Part shown: positions 44,201 to 56,065 of the stretch, one piece after another
Position numbering within the stretch: position 1 is the stretch's first letter
How the letters are laid out: every line of letters starts with the position of its first letter
DNA from: Siderastrea siderea
Lineage: Eukaryota > Cnidaria > Anthozoa > Scleractinia > Rhizangiidae
Length of the DNA: 64,000 nt
Assembly (NCBI GenBank): GCA_964030785.1
Contig: OZ034967.1
Location: 58,487,665 to 58,551,664, forward strand
Direction of reading: 5' to 3'
The notes under the pieces: model-generated
Told to the model about the DNA's origin: nothing
Databases searched by the model: none
Seen by the model: only the letters and a program-made list of their open reading frames with translations
Program-made: the position numbers and the translations under genes

Positions 44201-47200
44201 TTGATGGCAGAAAATTTGTCTCTCAATGAGTTACGAGAATTCTTCCCAACGATCACCAGCTATCGCTACAATATCGCGCGACTCCATAGCTTGTTTCATG
44301 GGAGGGCTGCTCCTGTACCTTGTAATGAGGCCAGAAGAATGCGAATTGAGCCCACAAAGACTTGACTTCATTTATTACGAGTCCCCACGTATTTTTAGGA
44401 TGTTCCTTTTAGCGAAAAGTTCCTGAAACTGCCGACACCCCGGGGAGGGCACTCCCATATGAAAGTGACGGGGATGCTCGTCGGAAAATTAGAATTAAAC
44501 CCCTAAGGGAGACCAATCTGGGCGTGGTTCAGGCGTTATTTGACCCCTAAACGAGACCATGCTAAAATAGACAACCAAATAAGAGCTAATTGATTTTTAA
44601 ATGCGCTAAAGATTGACGCTAAAGATTGACGTCGTTTGGGTTTTTTTCATATAGATATTTCTTTAGGCACACCCTAAGCGAAACCTGAATGGGTAAAAAT
44701 ATTGGCTTTCCTTCCTAAAATCCCTAAGCGAGACCAAAATCTGCAATTTACAACCCTAAGCGAGACGACGAGCATCCCCGTCACTTTCATATGGGAGTCC
44801 CCCCCCCCCGGGGGCCGACACGTGAGAATAAGAATTCCAAACGTTGTCAGCTAGAACGAGAATATCCGAGCGTATCGTTCAACAGTATCAGCAATATTGT
44901 TGTGAGACCAACTTCGAGTCTAGGAGCAAGAGAACACTAAACAGAAGTCTGGCTGCATGTTGGGCTTCTGTTCGAAAGTATATCTCCTTTTCAGGACAGG
45001 AGTTCCTTGCTAGTTTAGGACAAACTTGCTAGCTCGAGAGTGAGTATTGGGATCTGACAGTCTAATTCCATGGGCCAACTTCGAAGGAGCTATACAATTA
45101 GCAATTGAAGTCCTGGTTCCTCCATTCCAGCGTAAACTAAGTGCGCGACCTTTAAGAGCTGTCAGGCACAGACACTTTAAGAAAGCCTCTCTGCACTCTT
45201 CTACTGAATCCCTGCCTGGAGGCAGTTTTAATGATAGGGAGGAGGGCGTGCTCTTCCCTGCTCTGAAGAAAGAAGCGTGAAAGCGTACGGCCATTTTACC
45301 TACCTGTAGGCATACCGCGATACAATAAGACGTAAAATAGCACTGTAAGAGGAAACTCTGTATGATAAAGCAACGAGATCGTACGCTTGCACGTTGACGG
45401 AGGTTTACGAATGAATTCGTACTCTTCAGAGGAACCTGCAGACTGGTGGTGGATAACCGCCGCCTACAAAGGGTTGGGCCTTGAAGACTATCAGAAAGGA
45501 GACATGATCCACTGGCAAGCAGAAAAAATTCGAACGGAGCAGTTTCAAAAAAAAGGGAAACTGGACCTAAATGTAATCCTTACGACCTCAGTAAGGGACG
45601 AATCGGGGCGCGTCGATTTCAACCCGACGAGGCCTCAGTGCACAACAGATCACCGGCTTCTTTGGTCGTCTGCCAGCTAAGAAACGCTCAGTGGAAAAAG
45701 CAGGGAAAGAGCGTGATAATGATGATACCGACTCTGCAGCTTAAACCGAGGCTTACCACTCCAGTCTGTGCGTAGCCTACTACTTATTGTAATAAGGCCA
45801 CGGAAATTCAACTTCGGATTCCCGTTCCAACAATGTCTCAATGCCTGACGTTCCCCGTTGTTTCGCCATGAACCGGTCTGTGGGTTCAATAAATCCTGTG
45901 CCTACACATTCAGCAAGTCAGCAAGCTTGAAAACATTGCAGTGTGTAAGACATTGACAGCCTCACCTCTCCCTCGCGACCCCCACCCCCCTCCCCTTCTC
46001 TAACTAGCGAAACACCTCATACACTATAAGTCTGTTCGCGTGTCATGAAATAACTTTCTTTTGTTCTAGCCTTATGTACAAGGAAGTTATGTTTACTCTA
46101 CTTCATTTTTGCAGAAAAAGCGAATGCGAATTATCTGGTGACCAGAAACCGGATAGGCAAAATCCGTCACGGATGGACTATCAGGCGTTGCGTGACATAC
46201 CAATGTGTTGATCTTCAATTAGCCTGCGTGCAGACGTCTCCTATTTCCTTTGCTTCAAAGGAAAGGGGACGGCTGCGTAACGGCGTCGCTAATCGTGTTT
46301 CAGTATCCTGCTGTTTTTCAGGAATTCATGCTGTTTTGGGTCTTAAATTTCAGCGAACATGAGCGAACTAATGCTGTACGGCGAACAGGAACGATTCATC
46401 CAAAAGAAATGGCTACTTAACAGAAGCCAATATTTCCACACTACACTTAGCCTGCAACATTTTGAGGTCACGTAAACTGAAATTTGAATTTTATAGGTCG
46501 GTTCAGTTTTTAACCGTTTATTCCCGGTAAACAGAATATTTCAAGAAATTAACCCCATTTCACTTTCTTACATACATTGAGGTTCCTGTAGACAAAGAAT
46601 GAGAGAAATTGATTTTTTGACCGTGGCCGCGATTTTCTAAATTTTGTTTGATTTTTACTGACATTCACTCTTAAAAACGTAGTTCGCAAGCCCGGGGGGG
46701 GGGGGGGGGGTACTCGGAAAAATTTTGATGGGAGTGTGCCGCTGGGACTCTGAAACCCTTAACCTATACCAGGCCACGTTCATGTCGTTTTTGCAACCCT
46801 ATTCTAGACTAGATGCCAAAAATCCCTACCCTATCCCAGACTAGCTATTTTCGAGCTATCCATCAGAAATATAACCACACAGTGCTTTTAATGGAAAACC
46901 ATCTCTCGATCAACAATATTGTCACGATTTCATTTACATTTTATATTTCCGAGTTTTTCAAACCCGTTAATTAATTGGATAAAATTTTCACACCACCCAT
47001 TAGTTTCCCGGTAATTGATACCCTATCCTAGACCAAGACTCCCTGATTTCTATACCCTATCCCAGACCAAACTGCTTGAAAACCATACCCTTCACAGCGG
47101 CACATACCTATATAGGTTATATATGGGAGTACCCCCCCCCCGGGTTCGCAAGTTTCTGCATCGCAGCGTAATACTTTTGACAGTTGCAGTAACGTTTAAG

Positions 47201-50200
47201 CCCCATGTAGAGAGAATCAGAAAACTACAAAACGAGTATTTTCCAGGTCCTCGTTCGCGCGAGGACCTTTAGTGCCGCCGCTATTATTTTTCTATATTGC
47301 TCGTACAGATAAAGTCCCGTCCAGCCTCAAAGAATAACGGCAAATGAACCACGAAAAATTTAAGCAGCTAGGTCAAATGAGCAGCGTTGATTTCACGGGA
47401 ATACAACCAGCTTAGGCCGGCAAGCCACTAGCTTTATTGCTGTTTTCAACAAGATGTACAAGGTTCGGTGTCTAGCAGATCGCGTAGTCCTCTTCAAATG
47501 ACAGACGTCCCTAGGAAAGGGGGGGGGGGAATAATGATAAGAAAAAATGCAATGCGTCTTTTTTTTTTTAACAAAAACACGCTTAAAACTAACTACTCAG
47601 AGTTAGAAGAAGAAACTAGTATGAAGCATACATTGCCCATGCCAGCTAACGCAGAAAACGGCATGTTAGTGTGCACTGGTGGCGAATAATAATCTGATAA
47701 TAATAATCTAAACAACAACTGAATAACAAATAGACCATTCCGGTACGATAAAAGCTAAATACAAATATGTGTTAGCGAAAAATTGGTAGGCGAGCGTAAG
47801 TTATATTCTGCTCGACAGATCGATACCCAAGTAAAGTAGTCTACTCACAGATAACAACAGCTCAGTACAGAACTGTACCCAAGTAAAGTGGTCTGCCCAC
47901 AGATACTAGCAGTTCACTACAAAACTGACTACCCAAGTAAATCAGTCTACTCTCACAGATAACAACAGCTCAGTACAGAACTGACTACCCAAGTAAAGCA
48001 GTCTACCCACAGATAACCACAGCTCAGTACAGAACTGACTACCCAAGTAAAGTGGTCTGCCCACAGATACTAGCAGTTCACTACAAAACTGACTACCCAA
48101 GTAAATCAGTCTACTCTCACAGATAACAACAGCTCAGTACAGAACTGACTACCGAAGTGAAGTAGTCTTCTCACAGATAACAACAGCTTAGTACAGAACT
48201 GACTACCCATGCAAGTAAAGTACTCTTCTGACAGATAACATTACAGCTCAGTACAGAACTAACTACCCAGGTAAAGTAGTCTTCTCACAGGTAACAACAG
48301 CTCAGTACAGAACTAACTACCCAAGTAAAGTAGTCTACTCACAGATAAAAACAGCTCAGTACAGAATTGACTACCTTAGTAAAGTAGTCTGCACACAGCT
48401 AACAACAGCTCAGTACAGAACTGACTACCCACTCACGGATAACAACAGTTCAAAAAAAGCTGCTGCAAGTAGAGCAGAATTGGTTAGCGCTCGAGAAGGT
48501 TAATATTCCGTTATCTCGACTGATAAAACAAATCACTAAAGAATTGGCTAGCCATTGCTAAGTTAAATAACAACACTTCAACTTATACCAGTGCTCTGTT
48601 TCCTTGCTTTGTTACCGGGTTTGATATCATCTTAGACCACTGGCGAATACACGCGACTCGCGCAACCTCGTCTTTCCCGCCAAATCTGTTTCACGTTTAT
48701 CAAGACCGACACGAAAATACTATCTCTCTAGCAGTCTAACGACCTTGTTTTGGGGAATCTATACTTGCGATATACAGTGCAAGGAAACAGACACAAAGCT
48801 TACAAAGGAAAGACCGAATAAATACACAGCGGGCAATCATAACAATGTGCACAACTAGTTCCCGAAATCCTGGGTATCTGGATTTCAACCTATTTATCGT
48901 ATTTACGTGTATAGAAATAAAAATTAATGGTCTGGCAAGTGAGCAACGTCGATTTTGCTATACATATGCTAACTACCAATTCATATTTTGGCGGTTTTCG
49001 GAAAAGCATCGACGACCGGAATCGAGAAACGATTTTTGCAATCTCACTTGCTGTAACTCGTTGCAATTGCAGCGACAAAAATGCAGATTCTACCAGCAAA
49101 GGTATTCAGTTATCAAAAAATTCGACGAACACATTACGTGTTACACGGTGGCAACTTTCTGAACTTACTCGAGGACGCGAAAGCAGAAACTACTTGACCG
49201 AAATAACACTGTCTTGGTTCTGCATCTATATTGTCAGATGGTGACTAATCGCGTACAAGATTTCAAGACCTCTTGGACAGTTTTTTCCTTGCGCATGAAG
49301 CCTCTCATGGGCTGTTGCTTATAAGTTCATAAACCTGTAATATTGACCCAAAAATGCAGTTTGGCTGTCAACTCGTGTCATAATTAACCATCTATAACTG
49401 AAGAAATTTAAGTTGATTAGCCAAAGAACTACTGACTCCAGCTCTCTGTTTTTAAGTTAAGGAGTCCCATTTCCATTCAAAGTCCAATGAACAAATATCA
49501 CTCTTTTTTATATTAGCTCAGAGTTCCTGCCTATCCTATCCAAACGTAAACATGGAAATGTTTGTTAAGAAACTCAGCAAATATGTATAATGAGAAAAAA
49601 AACTAGATCAAAAAAGTTAAGAAGATATATGCAATAAGTATTAGTATTTGCAAGACTTCCTGCATTAACCCGCTGCTACCCGTTTTTTGTTGTCTCGTTT
49701 TGCCCATCCAAGTCTGATCCTGCAAGGACACCAATACAATAAAAATCTCCACATAAAAATCTTCTTGTTTCGTCAAAACAGGGTCAATTCGCCCTACATC
49801 ATCAAGTACAATCTGAAGACAGAAAAGCAAGAAGCCCAAATAACCATAGGTGGTTTCACACCAAGAAAAAACCACTATCAGTGGAATGGTTACTCTGCAG
49901 TGGATCTGGCGGTTGATGAGCAAGGATTGTGGGTATTGTGGGGTGATGCAGACAACAGCTATCGATTGTACGCTTCTGAAATTGACGTGTACAAAAATGT
50001 CATTATCCAAACTTGGGCCTTGGCTACGGGTAAGTGCATTTTAAGTTAATTAACAAAAAACCCACAATCAAAGCTCATCATAAACTGAATTTCTTGCTAG
50101 CGCCAAAAGCAAGTTTACTGCGAAATTCTTTCCTAGAAGATTTCTTTAAATTTCTGATTTATTTAAGGACAGTGAACAAGTAAGATAGTGGACTTTTTGT

Positions 50201-50977
50201 TACTTTACGTTAGGCTATTTCGTATTACTCGAGAAACTAACTCGTGTAATCGGTGCATATGTGCATTTCAAGAACAGTTTGAAATTTGTTTTGGTGCACT
50301 TATCCGTATGCAAATTTCTTTGTCGAGTGAAATTAATTATTCGCACATACTACTTATTCAAAATTATCTATGGCCCTTACGGCCCCGGGACTGTGTCCAA
50401 TACAAAACTATTTATAAAATCCCCTTTCACCGGATGTCGTCCGTATTAGCACGAACAGGAAATAGCCAGGGCGTTCTGCTAAAAACTATGGCCTAATACG
50501 CAAAGCGATTTGAAAATTTTGTCCCGGAATCTTGATACCGAGCAAAGTAATATCCTCATCCTGATAATCTGCTACCGTTAATTTCCCAAAGAGACAGCTT
50601 CCCGAAAGTTAAGGTGCGACCCTAAAGACAAAATAGCGATAAACTTTGCAAGTGGTTGTTATATCCCTACAACAAGAACATGGTAGTAGCAAATTCCATT
50701 TCCTTTTTATTTCTCAGAAAGGATGAACCAGATGGGAAACGCTTTTGTCGCTTGTGGGGTGATCTACTGCATCGACAGCTATAACTCTAAGTCAACCACC
50801 ATCAACTTTGCTTACGACACCAAAACTGGAAAACAGTGGAACCCCAACATACAGTTTACAAACCAGTACGCCTACAACAGCATGGTGGACTACAACCCCA
50901 GAGAGAAAGTGCTGTACGCATGGGACAACAAGCGTCAAGTCACCTACCCCATCACTTTTGAGGAACTTTTAGTTTAG
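38242..50977 (+). CDS. Secreted olfactomedin-domain protein, six exons
   Basis: Predicted join: 38242-38289, 38948-39070, 39544-39616, 39831-40098, 49782-50029, 50718-50977; 339 residues. All introns are GT-AG and phases agree throughout (0, 0, 1, 2, 1). Exon 1 is the hydrophobic signal-peptide core (MSRYLMMFSCSFAFLL). Exon 2 contains SRVKR, a furin-type RXKR site. Exon 3 is a short helical, coiled-coil-like stretch. Exons 4-6 form one olfactomedin domain of about 250 residues, with DGCTHI (first conserved Cys), GAWMKDPLG, TLPYQWDGTGGAVYGPYLYY, DLAVDEQGLWVLW and GNAFVACGVIYC (partner Cys). Olfactomedin domains are extracellular five-bladed propellers that mediate protein contacts. The specific partner is unknown. 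Intron 4 is 9.7 kb and packed with transposons. The product is shorter than vertebrate noelins or myocilin and lacks a long coiled coil. Confidence 0.92.
40800..42344. other. Transposon interior without intact gene
   Basis: Minus-strand frames at 40940-41140 and 41202-41408 may be decayed coding sequence of the large element, but show no recognised motif. A local repeat of tctgggactca occurs at 41655-41720. Confidence 0.3.
42345..42550. mobile_element. MITE-like element with G/C-run ends
   Basis: gtgaggtgggggtaggg at the left is roughly inverted as the C run plus accccaccaaaa at the right (42503-42549). The interior repeats aattttttt-c-ttgc-ctttcccttgca. Confidence 0.45.
43602..43744. mobile_element. 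TA-flanked palindromic MITE, AGCCTGCGTAGC family, copy 2
   Basis: Same ends as 31989-32176 (tagcctgcgtagcaagcgtt) with a shorter, more diverged right arm (aacgcttgttacgaaggcta). Confidence 0.8.
44126..45747 (+). pseudogene. Decayed transposon-encoded protein (probable transposase)
   Basis: Three fragments in changing frames. The first (44126-44430) includes LREFFPTITSYRYNIARLHS and then, after a shift, LDFIYYESPRIF. The second (44825-45032) continues across an inserted MITE with RISERIVQQYQQYC and ASVRKYISF. The third (about 45530-45747) ends LSAQQITGFFGRLPAKKRS, followed by TAA and an AATAAA at 45889. I recall near-identical motifs in a multicopy family of uncharacterised cnidarian proteins, which supports a mobile-element origin; the superfamily name is uncertain. 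At least two frameshifts, one insertion and stops make it non-functional. Confidence 0.55.
44439..44813. mobile_element. hAT-like MITE, 375 bp, with 8-bp target duplication
   Basis: GCCGACAC flanks it at 44431-44438 and 44814-44821. Inverted ends share CCCGGGG-run, then ACTCCCATATGAAAGTGACG and GGGATGCTCGTC. It interrupts the decayed coding region above, so it is younger. The interior repeats ccctaagcgagacc. Confidence 0.88.
46691..47144. mobile_element. hAT-like MITE, 454 bp, with 8-bp target duplication
   Basis: TTCGCAAG lies at 46683-46690 and 47145-47152. Ends are CCCGGGGG-run followed by TACTC; the right end continues CCCATATATAAC. It sits just beyond the right end of the large intronic transposon. 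The interior repeats taccctatccyagac. Confidence 0.88.
47153..47839. other. Intron sequence, nothing recognised
   Basis: Contains G and T homopolymer runs at 47519-47570 and short frames with no support. Confidence 0.4.
47840..48450 (+). repeat. 55-bp minisatellite, about 11 units, in olfactomedin intron 4
   Basis: Unit: acagctcagtacagaactga, then ctacccaagtaaagtagtct, then actcacagataaca. Variants with cagttcactacaaaact recur every third unit at the start, so units 1-3 and 4-6 form a higher-order duplication (47850-48003 and about 48010-48165 nearly identical). Confidence 0.9.
48451..49781. other. Remainder of intron 4, nothing recognised
   Basis: Overlapping 105-codon frames at 48845-49244 lack splice signals and domains. 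The intron closes with ttcgtcaaaacag at 49781. Confidence 0.4.
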
Positions 50978-51119
50978 GTTCACGACATGATTAGCTGGCT
51001 CAGTGACCGTTAACCGAACATTATTGCTTAATCAACTGCAATTTGCTGTTTGTAGACGATGCCATATGCATGCCATAAGTTTGCATTGTAATTTACACTT
51101 TTTTAGACTGTTGGTTTAC

Positions 51120-52800
51120 TACGTTTAAGAAGAATCGTGAAGATAAATTTTAACTCGTTGCAGTTATTTTTTAAAGAGCCCGAGGCAAATCGAATCTGAA
51201 ACACCCTATCGGCCTGTCTACAAACGTTTCAAAATTAGAAAGCCCTAAATAGAACAGATCTTTTTAATTAAGATGCGTAGTTAAGGTGATTCCATTCAAT
51301 TGCATTGCGCATCCTTTCTGCGCATCATTTTTTGCGTGATTAGCGCTCGGAACTTGATAGGTTTTCTATGGAAGCTGAGCTGTTCAGAGAAATAAATGGT
51401 CGTTTTCTCCCAAATGAACTCGGTGACCCCACTTTTTTATTCCATTTATTTAAGGAAAATACGACTTTACATGATATATTCAAATTTAAAGAACTTTTCA
51501 TTATTCAATTTTGAAATATTCCGGTTGATTCACTACTACAGCCAGATTTTAGGCGTTTCACTGGAACCGTGCGGACGCTCGATTTGCCTATTATTTCAAA
51601 TTAGTTTCATTGTTACGGCAATTATAAGACGTTTTACTGTAACATTGTACTTCTATCATAAGAATAATGCTTATATTTCATTGCTAGTTATACCTTTGTT
51701 GAAGTAACGGGTGTCTCTAGTACAAGGATAGGTTTTTTCAATATTGCTGTCTAAAGATAGCAAAGTACCTATATCCTACAGCCCCCTAGCGTGAAATCAG
51801 ACACGGTGAGCCCCTCTTTTTATTTTATTTTTTTAATGTACTAGGTGTAATTAGTAACTGTGCAAAGTTTCAACAAATTCTCATTACAACTTCTTTTTCG
51901 ATGGAATCACCTTAACTGATTTACGAGGCCGTTGCAGATAAAGAGCTAGGGTTCGTTGGATCTCACTAAAAGTGTTTGTTTAGATTGTTTCTGTTTTCTG
52001 AACTAGGGAATAAATAGTAAGAATAAATTAAAAGATCTGCTTTCTGTAAGCTAGTCCAAATTTGGGTAAGGATAAAGGTATAAGAATATGGCACAGTGCG
52101 TTTAAGTTGAAATTGCTGTTAATAAGGAAAATTTAAATTAAATGAAACACAAAGTTGTGAAAGTTTCTGTAGTTTTAACACACTGGTGCGTGACTTATGT
52201 CAAAGTTAGGGACCCACGGCCTCTTGCACCGATCTAATGTGCCTTTGCTTTTCAAAGCTGCAAGAAAGCTTGCTAGAAAATATTAAGTGAACGACACACT
52301 GCAAACTCTTCCATAATTGCATTAGAGGCAATTCCCGCATGCGCATATGCATATCCTTGGGCAACCATGGACAGCTGTTTCACCCTTGTCAGGGCATAGG
52401 CATGTCTATGCACAGAGATCGAGCGGCTTTAAACCAGTCTCCACACAAGCGGTTGTGGGTGTAGTGGCTGTTCCTGTGTGCTAGTTCACGGATATGTGAA
52501 AAGACCTGGTAGTGCAAATCGTTGGGATAGAAAAAACCGTCCTTGCACACATACAAGTAATGTTAATTAAATACCACAATGGGTTAATTTGTGGGGGGGG
52601 GGGGGCATACGCGGTAGTAGGGACATTTCCGAGAGTATGTACCACTCCGGAGATATTTGCTGACAGTACAGTTTAAAAAAATCCAACGTTGGTTAATTCT
52701 CGATTGCTTTATTTTCCCCCTATTCACAAATTCCAAGTCTTCCTGATTATAACAAAGATAAAGAAATATTTCACACACTGTAAAGAACACTGGCAAAGAA
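51120..52800 (+). repeat. Downstream duplicated segment, copy 1
   Basis: Begins about 140 bases after the olfactomedin stop and corresponds to 55110-55930. Shared phrases include agataaatttta-ctcgt-gca, aattagaaagccctaaa, tgttttctgaact, catatccttgggca-c-atgg and acaagtaatgtta. Copy 1 is lengthened by the insertion at 51285-51911. Confidence 0.8.
51285..51911. mobile_element. 627-bp element inserted at TTAA
   Basis: TTAA at 51281-51284 and 51912-51915 flanks inverted ends GGTGATTCCAT/ATGGAATCACC. The paralogous segment at about 55285-55310 shows the empty site with a single TTAA (catgtaaTTAActgatt), confirming insertion and duplication. A TTAA duplication is the piggyBac pattern, though the terminal bases GG are not typical. 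No transposase is seen. Confidence 0.88.
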
Positions 52801-55109
52801 TAGTACTATAAATAATCCGATTTCAAGTTTGAACGATATGAAGCAATTTTACGCAATCTAGTGAATTCTATTGCCTCAAGTGTAATAATAAATTACAGCG
52901 GATTAATAAATAAATAAATAAATAAACAATACCTACAGCGAATGTAACAGGAAAGGATAAGAACTACTGGATAAGAACTTCTGGATAAGATCTACTATTG
53001 TCCTGGAATTAAGCCACTTACCTTACCAAACCCTTGCTTGGGAAAATGAGGTGCTCAGTTAATGGCATCAAATGCCCTTGGCGACAGTGAATAAATCTCA
53101 AGACAGTCGTATTATCGTGAAATAAATATTGTGATCATTTTTAGACCCATGCAGATAAAACTCATTGTCTAAATATGTCCCCATCCTATCTTCCCTCTTC
53201 CTTGAACCCTTATTCACCAGCCCTATTCAACCTCCTGTGCCTATTTCTACCACAATTAACACTTCACACGACATAGAAATCACAGTTGGTCTTCAATGTG
53301 TAAAAGCGATCACTTTTTCATTATCTCCCTATGATATATATAAAATTAGTATGGTATACTAACTTAGGATGCCACTGGAGCCATGGTTTGATGTTTTTCG
53401 GACTTCCATCCCTTGTTGCTCCAGCAAAAGTTTCATTTCCGGACTGACATGCTAAAGCGTGAAATTATAGAACAAATACGTAAAACCACCAAAGCGTTTA
53501 GCGACCACACATCGTCAATACACCCCCCTAGCCGATGTGTAAATTCCTCAAATTCTCATCAAATGAAAGGAAATTTGCATAGCGCTACTGTGGAATTCAG
53601 ATAACAACAAAGCCGTATACAGAACAGAGTTTCGATAGTGCATCACTTTCAAAAAATATATTGTCCAAACCAAGACCGCCCCAGCAAAGTAAAATAGCGC
53701 AAAGTATATGTAAAAGATTCAGTTTCATGTTCCGGTAGTTTTATTCAATTCGTCCGGTTAGTTTTCATATAATTCAGAAAAACGTGAATTTGGCGACTTC
53801 GTTATACTTTGGTGCAGAAAGTGAGTTTATAATAGCCGCCCAAACTTTTTCATCGTGGCGGGTAGCCAAATGCGGTTTGGAACTAACTATAACGATACAT
53901 TGAACTTACTTTATCTGGAGTTAATACGCTTTTCAGTCAAAGTTGGAAAGCGCTGGAGCGGTCCAAACTTTGAAGTTCGTCTGGGGTTGTTATTTTGACG
54001 TTCAAATTGTACCGGGATTTCTGTTCCTACGATTTTGCGGAAACTTGAAGAGTCAAGGTAAGATGTTATTATAAGTTGATTCTAGAAGTTTAAACCAAAT
54101 CGTAGCGCTCAGTTTTGTTAGAATAGCAATTTTATCAAAAAAGTAGTGTTCAATAAAAGCAAAATTACGCAAAATTAACGAACAGGACATCTACGTGTTG
54201 ACATACGTATTATTCCTCGATAAATTGTGTGTAAAATGCGAAAGTTTCAAGGCAATCGAGTAAGAAATGACGATGTTATTAGAGTTTTTAGAGAGGCATA
54301 AAGCGCTTCATTTATTTCGATCGAGTCACCTTAAAAGGCTTTAAGAAAATACTCTTTGTACACTGTCAGTTAACAAAAAAGATTATAAAATCAGCTCATG
54401 GATGGGGGCACAAAAAAGTAACATTAAATCGAGTTGTAAGGTAGTAGTATTGCCGTTTTCCCTTATAATAAAAATAAAACTCGTTAGAAAGGGCTGACAT
54501 TTCATTTTCAATGAAATGTGAACCCGGCTTTAAACCCCAACAGCAATGTGGATTTCTCCTCACTCTACTCCATACATTTCTTCTTGTATTAGTTGGGAGA
54601 ATTTGATTACACACTACTTATGTTTGGTGATCATCACCTTTATTCTCGTGACCTGTATGTTTGACGAAGTAGTGATACTGTAAGGAGAAATTACAAGCCT
54701 GTCTGTGTGGCTTAATTAAACTGAGGGTCAAAGATCACGAGTAGTAAGTCCACAGTGAAAGATATGGTCCCATGATGATGGTGGATCGAAAATGGCCACC
54801 GTTGGAACTAAATGACGTAATTCCTCCATCATGGAACGTCATCAGCTCATGATGCGGACCGCAAAGGCAGCATTTTTGGACGTAAGAGGTACATTCTAAG
54901 TTTCATTGTCATAGCTTCAATACTCTCGAAGTTTAGGAGGGAGGCACTTTTAACGCCCCTTCCCTTCCACCCCAGGCTTTATGACTAAAAAAAAGCCTAG
55001 GTTAATTAGGGTTAAGTGGTTAAACTGGACAATAACGATCTATTGCTCTTTAATTCTCGCTTCCACAGTTCACAAGAATTTACTACTTACATACATCAAA
55101 AGAGGGTAC
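52801..55109. other. Spacer between duplicated segments, no gene
   Basis: Contains a short (TAAA)n at 52905-52927. At 54328-54340 the phrase gagtcaccttaa may be one end of a relative of the 51285 element. Short frames are unsupported. Confidence 0.35.
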
Positions 55110-55930
55110 AACGATATATGCAATGATACCTTTGTTCCAAGTTCAGAAAATCATCAAGATAAATTTTATCTCGTCGCATTTTTTAAGAAGAGCCCGGGGC
55201 AGATCGAATCTTTGTAGTAAATCTCAAACAGCTTGCTTGCAAATGTTTGAGAATTAGAAAGCCCTAAACGCTTTTTTTTAACTAAGCATGTAATTAACTG
55301 ATTGAGGAGGCTTTTACAGATGAAGAACTGTATTTCGTTTCTGGAAGTGTTTGTTTCGATTTTTTTCTGTTTTCTGAACTGATGAGTAAATTAAAGGTAT
55401 CAGAATACGGCACATTGCGTTAAATTTAAACTGCTCTCGCTGCTAAAAATTTTAATAAAAAAAGAACAGAGAAAACAATGAATGTCAACAGGGGCCATAA
55501 CACTTAAAAGACACGGCAAGCACTAAAGTACTTGCACTAGGGCCCTTCGCGCATGCACTCAACCTATTACCCGTGCATATCCTTGGGCAGCTATGGACAG
55601 CTGTTTAGCCCTTGTTAGGGTATAGGCAAGTCAATGCAGAGGCACACTCAGGGAGCGGCTTTAAATCCCGTTAGCACACAAGAGTTCTGGGAGTCGTGGC
55701 TGGGCGTGTGTGCTAGTTCGTGCATTTGTAATAAAAACCTGGCAGTGTAAATCGTGGGGATGGACAAAATCATCCTCGCACAAAAACAAGTAATGTTAAA
55801 TACCACACTGGGATCGGATATTTCCAAGGGGGTATACCACAGTGGGGTCATTTCCGAGAGTATACACCACTCCGAAGACATTTTTGCTGGCAGTACATTA
55901 ATTTAATTCTTGATCGTTTTATTTTCCTCA
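55110..55930 (+). repeat. Downstream duplicated segment, copy 2
   Basis: Counterpart of 51120-52800 without the TTAA insertion and with other indels. It carries no olfactomedin exon, so only the 3' flank was duplicated or an attached exon was lost. Confidence 0.8.
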
Positions 55931-55980
55931 ATTTACAAAAGCTTGGTGTTCTGCGTTAATTTTTCATCTATTTTTTAAAT

Positions 55981-55986
55981 TTTATT
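55981..55986 (-). terminator. Polyadenylation signal of the minus-strand secreted-protein gene
   Basis: TTTATT on the plus strand reads AATAAA on the minus strand, 80 bases after the stop codon at 56066. Confidence 0.55.
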
Positions 55987-56065
55987 TTCTTCGTATCCTG
56001 GTATTAATCACCAATCCTTTGAGGCCCAGCACCGCACCGAATTTTCAATAGGACACAGTAGTGAC

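Larger units (their letters stand above)
40190..46680. mobile_element. Roughly 6.5-kb DNA transposon relic in olfactomedin intron 4
   Basis: The ends are inverted copies about 150-170 bp long. The left end reads agagtgaatgtcagtgaaaa, then ggccacggtcaaaaaatcga, then gaaatggggttagttt. The right end, on the other strand, reads agagtgaatgtcagtaaaaa, ggccacggtcaaaaaatcaa and gaaatggggttaattt. No target duplication is obvious. The interior holds a decayed protein-coding region (44126-45747) and at least three younger insertions. I infer one large terminal-inverted-repeat transposon; two independent inverted copies of a shorter repeat would look similar. Confidence 0.6.

Noticed and set aside
45047..45294. 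Opposed frames of 77 and 94 codons inside the large intronic transposon
   Set aside because: Not continuous with the decayed transposon protein and no recognisable motif.
48845..49244. Two overlapping 105-codon frames in intron 4
   Set aside because: Unsupported by splice sites, overlapping in different frames, and no domain.
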